Shown piece after piece: positions 1 through 10,182 of a DNA stretch of 64,000 nt; within the stretch, counting starts at the first letter, position 1, and each line of letters begins with the position of its first letter. The translations under genes were made by a program, and so were the position numbers. The notes beneath the pieces were generated by a model. That model was not told the DNA's origin. It saw nothing but the letters and a program-made list of their open reading frames with translations, and made no database searches. This stretch comes from CAIVVT01 sp963838205 (GTDB taxonomy: Bacteria > Acidobacteriota > Terriglobia > Bryobacterales > Bryobacteraceae), in NCBI GenBank assembly GCA_963838205.1, contig CAWIQF010000010.1, forward strand, positions 62,001-126,000. The letters run 5' to 3'.

Positions 1-345
1 CCCGGCATGGGGCCACGCGAACCTGAACTCATGCACGAGTGGGCTCCCGTCCTCGCCCACCCCGACATCGATGTGCACCTCGTCATGCCGGCGACAATGC
101 GTTGCGCCGACCTGGCGCGAACATTTGGGCGATTTGAACCACTCAGGCCGGCGCATCTGATCTTCACACACCTCGATGAAACCGCCTGTTATGGTGGCGT
201 ACTCAGTCTGGCCATTGAAACCGGGAGACCGGTATCTTTCCTCTGCAGCGGCCAGAGTATCCCTGAGGACATAGAGCCCGCCACTCGCGCCGCGCTGCTG
301 CGCCTGATTGGCGCAGAGCCACTTGCGGCCGCTACGGCCGCATGA
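1..345 (+). CDS. flhF: FlhF, flagellar SRP-type GTPase, 3' part only
   Basis: C-terminal about 114 residues of an SRP54-type GTPase that runs off the left window edge. The frame is open from base 1 and begins PGMGPRE, matching the residue stretch just after the DTxG switch of FlhF. HLDET (base and switch region) and GRPVSFLCSGQSIPEDIEPA, the usual FlhF tail, follow. FlhF places the flagellum at the pole in many bacteria. The assignment is supported by fliA starting 23 bases downstream and fliN after it. The ATG at position 7 is internal, not the true start. Confidence 0.85.
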   Translation, partial: PGMGPREPELMHEWAPVLAHPDIDVHLVMPATMRCADLARTFGRFEPLRPAHLIFTHLDETACYGGVLSLAIETGRPVSFLCSGQSIPEDIEPATRAALLRLIGAEPLAAATAA

Positions 346-368
346 ACCGATGAGAACAGGAAGAGCCT

Positions 369-1127
369 ATGAATCCGTATCAGGGACAAGCGGCAATAAT
401 CACTCCGGAGGAGCGAGAACAGCTGATCCTCGAGCACATGCCTCAGGTTCGCCTCATCGCACGGCGTATTCATGATCGGCTGCCGGAGACGGTTAGCCTG
501 GAGGACCTCGTCTCGACTGGCGTCGTCGGCCTGATTTCAGCAATCGACAGATACGACCCTTCGCACGGAGTCAAACTCAAGACGTATGCGGAGTATAAGA
601 TCCGCGGAGCAATCCTGGACAGCCTGCGCGGCTTAGACTGGGCGCCGCGTCAACAGCGGCGCCGCAGCAAGCTGATCGAACTCGCCATCTCGAACCTGGA
701 GCAGCGCCTCCACCGGGCGCCCAACGAAGAGGAGATCGCGGCGGAACTTGGCGTTCCCGTCAGCGAGTACCGTGACTGGCTCACGGAAATTCGCGGACTG
801 AACCTGGGCAGCCTGGAGAGCCATCCGCCGGATGAGGATGGGCGCGAGCTGCTTCGATTCGTCGCCGACAGTGAAGAATCCTGGCCTTCTAACTTGTTGG
901 AGCGCGCCGAGCTAAGGCGCATCCTGGCGCAGGCCATCGCCAGAATGCCCGCCATCGAACGGACGGTTCTCGGTCTTTACTTCCAGGAAGAGCTAACCTT
1001 GCGCGAGATCGCCTCGGTCATTCAGCTGCACGAATCGCGGGTTTCACAATTGAAGACCCAGGCGATCGCGCGGCTGCGAGCTTTCCTCAAAAAGAAATGG
1101 CCGACTGGCCGCGGCGCAGCGGTCTGA
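369..1127 (+). CDS. fliA: RNA polymerase sigma factor FliA/WhiG family
   Basis: A 252-residue sigma-28 type factor, which directs RNA polymerase to late flagellar and motility promoters. Visible parts are region 2 (EDLVSTGVVGLISAIDRYDP, then TYAEYKIRGAILDSLR), a middle region 3 (RAPNEEEIAAELGV) and region 4 with the helix-turn-helix LTLREIASVIQLHESRVSQL. Length is normal for FliA. The start has GGAAG a few bases upstream. It lies between flhF and fliN, as in many flagellar operons. WhiG-like sigma factors share the architecture, but the neighbours favour FliA. Confidence 0.93.
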   Translation: MNPYQGQAAIITPEEREQLILEHMPQVRLIARRIHDRLPETVSLEDLVSTGVVGLISAIDRYDPSHGVKLKTYAEYKIRGAILDSLRGLDWAPRQQRRRSKLIELAISNLEQRLHRAPNEEEIAAELGVPVSEYRDWLTEIRGLNLGSLESHPPDEDGRELLRFVADSEESWPSNLLERAELRRILAQAIARMPAIERTVLGLYFQEELTLREIASVIQLHESRVSQLKTQAIARLRAFLKKKWPTGRGAAV

Positions 1128-1157
1128 TGGCGCTGGAGATGCTGCAGGGAGGCAACG

Positions 1158-2000
1158 ATGGATTCGATCATACGATGGTTTGCCGAAGAGTGGGCGTTGG
1201 CCCTATCGAGTGCGCTGTTCGCCATGACCGGCGAGCAGGCGGAGACCAGCGCTGGCCCGGATGTCGGGTCGCCGACGGAGGGCGTCGGCTGGCAGGAGAC
1301 TCTCACGCTTGCCGACGGCGCATGCATCTTCGTGCGCTTGCCGGAGCTGGTGTGCAGAACGGTTGGCGGAAAGATTCTGCAGGCGGCGGGCCTGGCGAGC
1401 GAAGACGAAGCCTCATCCAAGGACGCCTTTCTTGAGGTAGTCAGGCAGAGTCTTTCCCAGTTGGCGTCGAAGGTGGGGGAGCGCGCCGGATCTGAAGTCG
1501 AGCTAAAGAACGGACATGAGTCCGGCACCTACCCGCCAGGATTCCAGTGGCAGGAAATTGCACTCGCCTTCGGCGGCGCCTTGCCTCCCTGTGCAATCGG
1601 GGTCTCACCGGAATTGTCGGCCGCGCTGGCAAAGGAACAGCACGAGTCCAGTTTGGCGGCGGCCGCCGCTGCCTCCGCCCCGCCCGCCAACACCTCCGCC
1701 CCCGACCAGCAAGTAACTGCCCTTCCGGTCGCCAAGAACTCGAAGACATTGGATCTGCTGCTCGAGGTTGAACTGCCAATCGGTGTTTCTTTTGGAAGGA
1801 CTCAGATGAGGTTAAAAGAGGCACTGAAGCTAACGACAGGATCGATTGTTGAACTCAACCGGTCGGTGACTGAGCCGGTCGAGATCATTGTCAACAACTG
1901 CGTGATCGCGAGGGGCGAAGTCGTCGTAGTGGATGGTAATTATGGTGTTCGAATCCTGGAAATCATCAGCCGGGAGGAACGGTTGCGGACCCTATTCTAG
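1158..2000 (+). CDS. fliN: FliN/FliY-type flagellar motor switch protein
   Basis: A 280-residue protein whose last 85 or so residues form a SpoA/FliN domain: LDLLLEVELPIGVSFGRT, then LKLTTGSIVELN, EPVEIIVNN and ARGEVVVVDGNYGVRI. That domain builds the C-ring of the flagellar switch. The first 180 residues are not clearly recognised. They have a CheC/CheX-like feel (DAFLEVVRQSLSQLASKVG), as in FliY, followed by an Ala/Pro-rich linker at about residues 160-185. A strong GGAGG lies just before the ATG. It is in line with flhF and fliA, so motor assembly is the likely job. The N-terminal function is unknown. Confidence 0.88.
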   Translation: MDSIIRWFAEEWALALSSALFAMTGEQAETSAGPDVGSPTEGVGWQETLTLADGACIFVRLPELVCRTVGGKILQAAGLASEDEASSKDAFLEVVRQSLSQLASKVGERAGSEVELKNGHESGTYPPGFQWQEIALAFGGALPPCAIGVSPELSAALAKEQHESSLAAAAAASAPPANTSAPDQQVTALPVAKNSKTLDLLLEVELPIGVSFGRTQMRLKEALKLTTGSIVELNRSVTEPVEIIVNNCVIARGEVVVVDGNYGVRILEIISREERLRTLF

Positions 2001-2028
2001 ATCGCCGAGGGAATTCAAGGAGGAAGTG

Positions 2029-2580
2029 ATGGGGCCTTTATTCTTTGCCGTAGCAGCATTCGCGCTGATTGCATTCCTGCAATTCAGCCTGTTCATCGCA
2101 ACAAAGCGACGTCTGGGACAAGTAATCGATTCGCAGAACTGCCGTCTCGATGATTGGGACGCGAAGCAAGAGAGTCTGACCGCGGAGATCTCCCAGCTCA
2201 AAGGCGAGATTGCCGGTTTGCGGCCTTCCCAATCTGCGGCCCCAGCTGCTGGTCAGTCGATGAACCTGAGCCGCCGCAACCAGGTGCTTCGGTTGCACTT
2301 CCGGGGAGATTCGCCCTCACGGATCGCCTCCGTTCTTCAAATCTGCAGAAGCGAAGTCAACCTCCTGCTCAAGGTGCACCGGACATTGATTCCGTCCGCG
2401 TCCTGGACCGCCTCGAGTGCACAAGAGCCAAGAAAGGCAAGGTGGAGTGACCCCACTCCCGAACATTCTGCAGGCGAGAGCGAATCCTCCGAGATTGAGC
2501 TCAACCCAGTTACAGCGCCTGGTGTTTCACAGGCGAACCGAGGGGCTGCGGAGTGGGCGGGTGGGCATCCTCGATCGTGA
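2029..2580 (+). CDS. Flagellar-cluster membrane protein, DUF2802-like
   Basis: A 183-residue protein with one N-terminal membrane helix (residues 3-22), a coiled-coil stretch (about 30-65, CRLDDWDAKQESLTAEISQL) and a small helix-turn-helix-like segment (NQVLRLHFRGDSPSRIASVL, then RSEVNLLLKVHR). This layout resembles DUF2802 proteins found beside fliA or motility genes in other phyla. The role is unknown. I chose the ATG at 2029 because AAGGAGGAAGTG precedes it. The open frame reaches back to 1933 but without a signal there. Its 3' end overlaps the convergent PDZ gene by 71 bases. Confidence 0.7.
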   Translation: MGPLFFAVAAFALIAFLQFSLFIATKRRLGQVIDSQNCRLDDWDAKQESLTAEISQLKGEIAGLRPSQSAAPAAGQSMNLSRRNQVLRLHFRGDSPSRIASVLQICRSEVNLLLKVHRTLIPSASWTASSAQEPRKARWSDPTPEHSAGESESSEIELNPVTAPGVSQANRGAAEWAGGHPRS

Positions 2581-3382
2581 CCGTCAAGGTCGATTCCTTG
2601 TGCTCGCGCATCAGAACGATGGGGAACGATTTCTTCCCGCTCTTCCGGGAGTTACGAATGGCGCTCGTCACTTCCCGAGGCGTTGTGACAGCTTCCCTGT
2701 CCACCTTCAGAAGCACGTCGCCGGCCTTCAAGCCGGCCTTTTCTGCCGCCGAGCCCTTGAAGACGGAGCGGACCAGCACGCCGTCCTTCACGCCAAAGTA
2801 GCCGGCCAGCTGTGTTTCGCCCAGGCTCTCGGCCTCCACCCCAAGCATGGAGCTGCGCCAGGACATCATGGCTCGGGGCACGTCCGGCATCACCACGGGG
2901 AAGTCCGGAAGCTCGACGTGGAACTCCTCCATGTCCGGTCCGAAGAACTGATTCTTGCGCGTACCCAGCGTCGCGGATGCGGTCTGTTGCACGCCGGCGC
3001 GGACGATTGTCAGCTTGACCGTTCTGCCTGAGGGTGTCTCACGCACAAATCGAATGAACTGTTCGGCCCCTTCCACACGCTGGCCGTTGTAGGCCAGGAT
3101 GACGTCTCCGGCCTTGAGACCGGCGTGCTCGGCGGGACTATCCTCGTCCACGCGCGTGATTTCCACGCCGTATTCCTCTTTCAGCTTCAGCGCCTTGGCG
3201 CGCTCGCTGTCGATCTCGGTAACGCCTACGCCGAGGAACGCGTGTGCTTCCCAACTGGCCTGCATTACGAGGGGAGGAGCCGTGTGGAACGGCTCCGGAA
3301 CCTGCGCCCCGACGGCCATCGGCAACAAAACGAAGAAGGCCGGGAGGATTGCGTTCCGGACCAGTTTGTCGAATCTCAGCAT
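2510..3382 (-). CDS. Exported protein with two PDZ domains
   Basis: About 290 residues: a signal peptide (ILPAFFVLLPMAVGAQ), PDZ 1 at about residues 50-135 (GVGVTEIDS, then SPAEHAGLKAGDVILAYNGQ) and PDZ 2 at about 175-260 (GVEAESLGE, then AAEKAGLKAGDVLLKVD). No protease domain is present, so it looks like the PDZ half of a DegP/HtrA-type protein acting as a periplasmic adaptor or substrate sensor. It is the third gene after an ECF sigma factor and its anti-sigma factor, 75 bases downstream, which suggests envelope-stress control. The start is the ATG at 3382; a GTG three codons earlier is possible. Confidence 0.8.
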   Translation of the reverse strand: MLRFDKLVRNAILPAFFVLLPMAVGAQVPEPFHTAPPLVMQASWEAHAFLGVGVTEIDSERAKALKLKEEYGVEITRVDEDSPAEHAGLKAGDVILAYNGQRVEGAEQFIRFVRETPSGRTVKLTIVRAGVQQTASATLGTRKNQFFGPDMEEFHVELPDFPVVMPDVPRAMMSWRSSMLGVEAESLGETQLAGYFGVKDGVLVRSVFKGSAAEKAGLKAGDVLLKVDREAVTTPREVTSAIRNSRKSGKKSFPIVLMREHKESTLTVTIEDAHPPTPQPLGSPVKHQAL

Positions 3383-3457
3383 GATCTTCACCTCACTCCA
3401 CTGGACGCGCCGGCTGAACTCGGGTCACGCGCCGCAGGTAACAAATCCGTCGTGGTT

Positions 3458-4366
3458 TCAAAACGTACCCGCCGATGCTTTCATGGCGCGCAGAGCGTTC
3501 ATGCTGCGCTCGCGGATGTAGCTATTGTCTTCGTGCCGCAACACCTCTTGCAGTGTGCCGGCCACATCGGCTCCACGCGACTGCACCAGCAGATCGATCG
3601 CCTGCGTCCGGATCGCCGGGTTCGGATCGTTCAACAAAACCTCGGCCAGGGTGCTGCGGGTTTCGGGGTCGCGCGAGTATGGCCGGAGCGCGTCCAGGGC
3701 CTTTAGCCGAACGCCCGAGTACTTGTCCGTCCGCAGAGCGCGGAGCAAAGCCTGGCGTACAATCTCGTCGTTGCAGCGGCTGCGCAGCAGATCGATGGAA
3801 TCGATCCGCAGCGCCGGATCCTGGTCGTTCACCGCGGCCAGCAACAAGCCTCGCACCCCGGCACTATTCACGTCGCCGGGAACTTCCTTCTGCCGCGTTT
3901 CTTCGTAGGTGGAACTGATCTTGCCGTTTGGTTCGTTGTCCGTCAGTTGGACCTTGCTCACCGCCGGCGATTCGTGGGGCGGCATGAACGCCACCGGGGA
4001 CACCCCTCCACTTCGGATTTCGCGTCCACCGACGAAACCGACAGCGAGCAAGGCAATCGCTGCGGCAGGTTTGAGCCACGTCATTGCCGTCAAGCTGCGC
4101 CACCAGCCGGCCATGTGGAGCCAGCTCCGGCGGGGCGTCTCTTCCGCCAACTGGGCGGCCAGGTCACGCCGGCAACGCGACAGCAGGCCGGTTGGCGAGG
4201 CCGGGCGCTGCAGCTCCAGCAGGGCGTCGAGCTTCTCGATCCGCCTCCGTTCGGCAGCACAGGAGTGGCACGAGTCGAGGTGCAACGACAGAGCTTCTTC
4301 TTCGTCGAAGCTCAGCTCGCCGTAGTTCATCAGAACCAGCAGATCCTTCGCAAATTCGCAGTTCAT
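3458..4366 (-). CDS. Zinc-finger anti-sigma factor with periplasmic HEAT repeats
   Basis: A 302-residue protein. The N-terminus has the ZAS anti-sigma signature HxxxCxxC at H29, C33 and C36 with an upstream C3. One membrane helix follows at about residues 97-114 (WLKPAAAIALLAVGFVGG). The exported part, about 165-300, is HEAT-like (DPALRIDSIDLLRS, YSGVRLKALDALRPY, NPAIRTQAIDLLVQS, NSYIRERSMNALRAM). The start overlaps the stop of the sigma gene upstream (ATGA), so the two are translationally coupled. It should bind the sigma factor in the cytoplasm and sense an envelope cue through the HEAT part; the second half of that statement is inference. Confidence 0.85.
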   Translation of the reverse strand: MNCEFAKDLLVLMNYGELSFDEEEALSLHLDSCHSCAAERRRIEKLDALLELQRPASPTGLLSRCRRDLAAQLAEETPRRSWLHMAGWWRSLTAMTWLKPAAAIALLAVGFVGGREIRSGGVSPVAFMPPHESPAVSKVQLTDNEPNGKISSTYEETRQKEVPGDVNSAGVRGLLLAAVNDQDPALRIDSIDLLRSRCNDEIVRQALLRALRTDKYSGVRLKALDALRPYSRDPETRSTLAEVLLNDPNPAIRTQAIDLLVQSRGADVAGTLQEVLRHEDNSYIRERSMNALRAMKASAGTF

Positions 4367-5007
4367 AGCAGACCTCCCAGCGCCGAACGCAGTTTTCGAG
4401 TGGCCCGGAAAAGGCAGTTCTTGGCGGCCTCCTCGGTCGTACCGAGGGTTGCCCCGATTTGCTTCAGGCGCAGGCCCTCGAAATGGCGCAACTCAAATAC
4501 CATCCGTTCGCGGGCCGTCAACCCGTCCAGCACCGTCTGGATTCGTTCGCCGACTTCCCGGCTCAGGAGGCTGCGCTGGGGATCCGACTCCCCTCTAGAG
4601 TCGGGGACCGAGGCGAGCCGGTCGACCGTTCCGTCTTCGCTTTCGATCGTGGCCGGCTCGGTCCGCCGAACCCTTCTGCGCCGCAGGAAATCGACGCACA
4701 GGTTGTTGACGATACGATACAGCCAGGTTTGGAAGCTGCAGTCGAAACGGAACGTCCCGAGGTTCCGATAGACCCTCAGAAACGCTTCCTGATAGATGTC
4801 GTGAGCGTCATCCTCGGAACGAAGTACGTTCATGGCAATACGCAGAACACCGCGGTCGTATTGCCTGACCAGCCGCTCGAATGCATCGTGATCGCCGGCC
4901 TGCGCCGCGCGAATCAGCGCCTCTTCATCCATAGGGCTCCCGATCGCCAGGCTGCCTCGCGAGCCCGCGGCCACGACGGCCTGGGCCAGAGGTTGGTTGA
5001 TGGTCAC
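4363..5007 (-). CDS. ECF sigma factor, RpoE-like
   Basis: A sigma-70 family ECF factor of 214 residues if the GTG at 5007 is used, or 189 from the ATG at 4932, which has GGGAG close upstream. Region 2 is intact (DDAHDIYQEAFLRVYRNL, then SFQTWLYRIVNNLCVDFLRRRR), as is region 4 (LTARERMVFELRHFEG, then GTTEEAAKNCLFRATRKLR). It forms an operon with the anti-sigma factor (4-base overlap) and the PDZ protein. ECF factors of this kind usually autoregulate their operon, but I could not define the promoter. The upstream gene, ribosomal protein S1, ends 64 bases away on the same strand. Confidence 0.9.
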   Translation of the reverse strand: MTINQPLAQAVVAAGSRGSLAIGSPMDEEALIRAAQAGDHDAFERLVRQYDRGVLRIAMNVLRSEDDAHDIYQEAFLRVYRNLGTFRFDCSFQTWLYRIVNNLCVDFLRRRRVRRTEPATIESEDGTVDRLASVPDSRGESDPQRSLLSREVGERIQTVLDGLTARERMVFELRHFEGLRLKQIGATLGTTEEAAKNCLFRATRKLRSALGGLL

Positions 5008-5071
5008 GTCTTCCTCGCCGGGGGCTCACCCCGTCGAATATAGACGACTGAGAACCAAAAAGGGTAGGTTC

Positions 5072-6769
5072 CTACTCGGCGAGTTCCACATCGATGCGGC
5101 GATTGGCCGGATCTACCGCCAGAAGCTTGAAGCGGCGGAGCTGCCCAGGCCGGAGTTCCTCGGCGCCGCTGGCGCCCGCCGCGCCTTTCCAGCGGGAGGC
5201 GAGCATTGCGGCCAGGTCCGTCACATTGGCGGCATCCGGCGTAGAGCCCTGCGCCGCCGTCTCTTCCTTCGTCCGGCAGCGAGCGTGAACGCCTTCGGCC
5301 AACTCAACCTTAGCCGAATTCCCGTGCAGCTCCACGACTCGACCCATAAGGGTCTCGCCGACCGGGTGTTCGCTCAGGAAGACATCGGCCGAGGTGGGTT
5401 CGAGTTGCTTCATGCTGAGGCGGATGCGACGTTTGTCGCGGTCCACTTCCAGGACCACGGCCTTCACTTTCTGGCCGTCCTTCAGCAGTTCTTTGGGATG
5501 CTGAATCCGCTTTTCGCGCGTGATGTCGGCGACGTGAATCATCCCTTCGACACCGTCCCCGAGGTCTACGAAGGCGCCGAATTGGGCCAAACTGGTCACC
5601 GCAGCCTCGACCACCGTGCCAGGCGCGAAGCGCGTCTCCACACTGTCCCAAGGATTGCCCAGCGCCTGTTTCAGTCCCAGGCTGATGCGCCGCTCGTTCA
5701 TCTTGATATCAAGGACCACTGCCTCGACGACGTCATCCACCTGCAGCACGTCGTCCGGCTTGCGCACCCGCTTGGTCCAGGACATCTCGGAGAGGTGGAT
5801 CAGGCCATCCACGCCCGGGGCGATCTCGACGAAAGCGCCGAACTCGGCCAGCCGGACGACTTTGCCGCGGACGCGCTCGCCCTGCTTCAAGTTCTCCAGG
5901 GTCTGGGTCCAGGGGTCAGGCGTCAACTGCTTCAAGCCCAGCGAGATCTTCCGGCTTTCGCGGTTGATCTTGAGAATCTTCACCTGCAACTGCTGGCCGA
6001 TCGTGAGCAGATCGGAGGGTTTTTCCACCCGCTGCCAACTCATTTCGGTCACATGCAGCAGACCATCGATACCCGGGAACAACTCGACGAAAGCGCCGAA
6101 CTCAGTCAGGCTGCGCACCCGGCCTTCCACGACTGAATCGGGCTGCAGCAGATCGAAGGCCTGCAGTTTGGCGGCGGACGCCTGCTCCTCGAGAATCCCG
6201 CGCCGGTCCACCACCACGTCGGGCCGCTCCGGACTCGAGATATCCAACTTCGTGATGCGGCACTCGATGGGCTGGCCGACGAATTTGGCGAGGTCGCTCA
6301 TTTCCCGCACGCCGCTGCGCGAGGCGGGCAGAAACGCCGTGACACCCTCAGCCAGTTCTACTCTCAGGCCACCTTTGACCTGCTCAACAACGGTCCCGCT
6401 GATCGGCGCCTTGCTGTCAAAAGCGGACTGCAGCCCGGAGAGATCCCTGACCTTCTCCACATGGATCGTCGAAAGCGAGTAGTAGCCGTCATCGGTGCGC
6501 CCGGTGATGTGAACGCGAACCTTGGAGCCTGCTGATACGCCCTGGGGCAGCGCCGTCAGGTCGCCCCGCAGGACGCCCTCCATCTTGCGGCCAACATCCA
6601 CGACGATGCCATCCGCGGACACCGAAAGGACGGTACCTTGGTGGGCGGCTTCGGGGCCTTGGACGTTATGATGCTCGGCTTCGAACTGGCGCAGCACATC
6701 GCCGAACGAAGACTCATCGGCCGGGGGTACAGATTGCTCCATATTCTGGGGCGGTTCAAGGGAATTCAT
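5072..6769 (-). CDS. rpsA: 30S ribosomal protein S1 (six S1 repeats)
   Basis: 565 residues with six OB-fold S1 repeats. Repeats 3-5 are canonical (VVEGRVRSLTEFGAFVEL, VRGKVVRLAEFGAFVEIA, VVEAAVTSLAQFGAFVDL, each followed by G-x-EGMIH or GIDGLLH). Repeats 1, 2 and 6 are more diverged. Length and repeat number match bacterial S1, which holds mRNA on the 30S subunit. It stands alone, without the common cmk neighbour. An annotator might call it an S1 RNA-binding domain protein, since some genomes carry a second copy. The start at 6769 is the first ATG; a second ATG at 6742 is possible. Confidence 0.85.
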   Translation of the reverse strand: MNSLEPPQNMEQSVPPADESSFGDVLRQFEAEHHNVQGPEAAHQGTVLSVSADGIVVDVGRKMEGVLRGDLTALPQGVSAGSKVRVHITGRTDDGYYSLSTIHVEKVRDLSGLQSAFDSKAPISGTVVEQVKGGLRVELAEGVTAFLPASRSGVREMSDLAKFVGQPIECRITKLDISSPERPDVVVDRRGILEEQASAAKLQAFDLLQPDSVVEGRVRSLTEFGAFVELFPGIDGLLHVTEMSWQRVEKPSDLLTIGQQLQVKILKINRESRKISLGLKQLTPDPWTQTLENLKQGERVRGKVVRLAEFGAFVEIAPGVDGLIHLSEMSWTKRVRKPDDVLQVDDVVEAVVLDIKMNERRISLGLKQALGNPWDSVETRFAPGTVVEAAVTSLAQFGAFVDLGDGVEGMIHVADITREKRIQHPKELLKDGQKVKAVVLEVDRDKRRIRLSMKQLEPTSADVFLSEHPVGETLMGRVVELHGNSAKVELAEGVHARCRTKEETAAQGSTPDAANVTDLAAMLASRWKGAAGASGAEELRPGQLRRFKLLAVDPANRRIDVELAE

Positions 6770-6964
6770 GAGACGACTCGCGAGACTTCCTCATTGTGTC
6801 ATATCGTCTGGCTTCCCGCTTCACGCGGCGCGCGTAGTTCGGCGTGTGGAGTGAGAAGGGTCAACGGTCCGCAGTGGAAATCGCGCGCGGCCGTGGCTGA
6901 CGGGGTTTCCCCCGCGGGCTGTTAAGATGGCGACGTGGCACCGACTGTCTCTTCCGGAAGCCGA

Positions 6965-8221
6965 ATGGCGTGGTTTCATTGGCAGGACGTCGTTTGGCTG
7001 GTCCTGTTTGGCGCGCTGGTCTGGGCCAGCCCGCTCAAGAACAACGGCGAAATCGAGATGCTGGCCGCCATGGCCGTATTGCAGATTGCCGTGCCGCGGG
7101 TGCCGGCCCTGAATACGCGCGCGGGCACGGCGGGCGTGATCGGGTTGAAGCTGTTGATCGGATTCTTGTTGATCGCGGTGACCAAGAGCACGGAGTCCGA
7201 GTACACTCTGATTCTGTTTCTGCCGATCCTGTCGGCGGCAACCACGTATGGCGCGGCCGGCACTTCCCTGGTCACGGTGCTGGCCTGCGCCACCTACCTG
7301 GCCATGTGGCCGCTGGCGGTGACGTTCTGGCACGCGCAATACGAGCCTGCGGACGTGCAGAACATTCTGCTGCGGGTCTTGTTCTTCCCACTGGTGGCAT
7401 ACCTCACCTATGGGCTCGCGGAATCGAACCGGGCCGAGGCGCGGCGCGCCCAACTCGCGGTGCAGGAACTGGCGACGGCCAACGAGCGCTTGCGCGAGGC
7501 CGAGGCATCCGTGCGGCGCAGCGAGCGCCTGGCTGCTCTGGGCCAGCTATCGGCAGGTTTGGCGCATGAGTTGCGAAACCCGCTCAGCACGATCCGCACT
7601 TCGGCCGAACTGCTGGTAAAACGCCTCGAAGGCGCCGGTCCAGTGGCCCAGGAACTGGCCGGCTACATTGCCAGTGAAGTGGATCGGACCAACCTGCTGG
7701 TGACGCGGTTCCTGGAGTTCGCGCGGCCACTGCAGTTGCGCCTGGCGCGAGTAGACGTCCACGCGCTGCTGGATGAGGCGATCCAGAACTTCCAACGCCA
7801 GGATCCCTCGCGATCGATTTCCATCCACCGCGCTTATGACCCGTCGGTGCCGGCAGTGGAAGGCGATGCGACGCTGCTCGAGCGCGTGTTCTTCAACCTG
7901 ATCCAGAACGCCGCCGATGCCTCACCGGCGGAGGGCGTGGTCACGGTGAAGACGCGGGCGCTCGATGCCGCCATCGAAATCGCCGTGATCGACCGCGGTT
8001 CGGGCATCCGGCCGGAGCACCGCGAGCAGATCTTCAATCCGTTCTTCACGACCAAGCCGAGCGGCGTGGGGCTGGGGCTGCCGATTGCGGCCAAGATCGT
8101 GGACGAGCACGGCGGGCGGCTGGAAGTGCAGAGCGAATCCGGCCAAGGCGCGGTGTTTGTCGTCCAACTCCCCCTGTCGCCGATGGCGGACCGGCGGATG
8201 GCCGGACCTCAATCTTTGTAA
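6965..8221 (+). CDS. Membrane sensor histidine kinase (NtrB/AtoS-like)
   Basis: 418 residues from the ATG at 6965, which has GGAAG before it; a GTG at 6935 is the other option. The first 150 residues are hydrophobic (about five membrane helices) with no extracellular domain. A coiled linker leads to the H-box (LAHELRNPLSTIRTSAELL), N-box (FFNLIQNAADASP), G1 (DRGSGIRPEH), F-box (NPFFTTK) and G2 (GVGLGLPIA). These are the motifs of NtrB-class kinases that phosphorylate NtrC-type regulators. One such regulator follows at 8800, with a small winged-helix gene between. The stimulus is unknown; a membrane-state sensor is possible. Confidence 0.88.
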   Translation: MAWFHWQDVVWLVLFGALVWASPLKNNGEIEMLAAMAVLQIAVPRVPALNTRAGTAGVIGLKLLIGFLLIAVTKSTESEYTLILFLPILSAATTYGAAGTSLVTVLACATYLAMWPLAVTFWHAQYEPADVQNILLRVLFFPLVAYLTYGLAESNRAEARRAQLAVQELATANERLREAEASVRRSERLAALGQLSAGLAHELRNPLSTIRTSAELLVKRLEGAGPVAQELAGYIASEVDRTNLLVTRFLEFARPLQLRLARVDVHALLDEAIQNFQRQDPSRSISIHRAYDPSVPAVEGDATLLERVFFNLIQNAADASPAEGVVTVKTRALDAAIEIAVIDRGSGIRPEHREQIFNPFFTTKPSGVGLGLPIAAKIVDEHGGRLEVQSESGQGAVFVVQLPLSPMADRRMAGPQSL

Positions 8222-8222
8222 A

Positions 8223-8247
8223 CTTCGACCGGGGCGAAGCCTTTTTT
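8223..8247 (+). terminator. Possible weak intrinsic terminator after the kinase
   Basis: CTTCG and CGAAG pair around a 7-base loop directly after the stop codon, and six T residues follow after two bases. The stem is only five pairs, so termination would be partial. Confidence 0.35.
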
Positions 8248-8365
8248 GCAGAGGCAAGGGCAGATTCCGCTGAACTTTTCGTCACTCGAACCGTCTAGTC
8301 TTACACGGGCGAGAAGCTGTCGGCCTTTTGTCCCGGAGCGAACGCATTGAGTGAGGCGATTCCGC

Positions 8366-8713
8366 ATGAGCAAATCTGCATTCGCGATTATGGAAACTCA
8401 AGGCTCAGCCCAATTGACGACCGTTCCCCCATGCAGCCCGGAGCCCGCGACGGCGCAAGTCCGGTTGACCCGCAAGGAGCGGGAGCTGTTGTTAATGCTC
8501 ACCCAGAACCCGGGGCGCTGCGTCAGCCGGGAGACGCTGCTGCGCACGATCTGGCAGTACTCGGAGGGCACCCGGACACGGACGGTAGATGTGCATGTGC
8601 AGCGGCTGCGGCGCAAACTGGGCGCGGCGGCCAATTCCCTGAAGACGATCGTCCGGCAGGGCTACTGCTGGTTCCCCGAGCCCGAGGCCGCGCTGGGCGC
8701 GGGCGCGCTCTAA
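8366..8713 (+). CDS. Stand-alone OmpR/PhoB-type winged-helix protein
   Basis: 115 residues. Residues 35-105 form an OmpR-type output domain: RLTRKERELLLMLTQNPGRC, SRETLLRTIW, then TVDVHVQRLRRKLG and IRVQGYCW-like (KTIVRQGYCWF). There is no receiver domain and no room for one upstream, so it is a DNA-binding module with no phosphorylation site. It sits between a histidine kinase and an NtrC-type regulator on the same strand. It could be the remains of a full response regulator or a constitutive or autoregulatory factor for this operon. Start chosen at the ATG 8366; ATG-like starts upstream add a few residues. Confidence 0.75.
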   Translation: MSKSAFAIMETQGSAQLTTVPPCSPEPATAQVRLTRKERELLLMLTQNPGRCVSRETLLRTIWQYSEGTRTRTVDVHVQRLRRKLGAAANSLKTIVRQGYCWFPEPEAALGAGAL

Positions 8714-8799
8714 GTCAAAGCGCCAGTCACCTGAGAGGATTCGCGCGATGCGCTTGAGGTCGTCCTGCGTCGTAAGGATGCGAGATGATAGGAGCGAGC

Positions 8800-10182
<1,383 letters not shown>

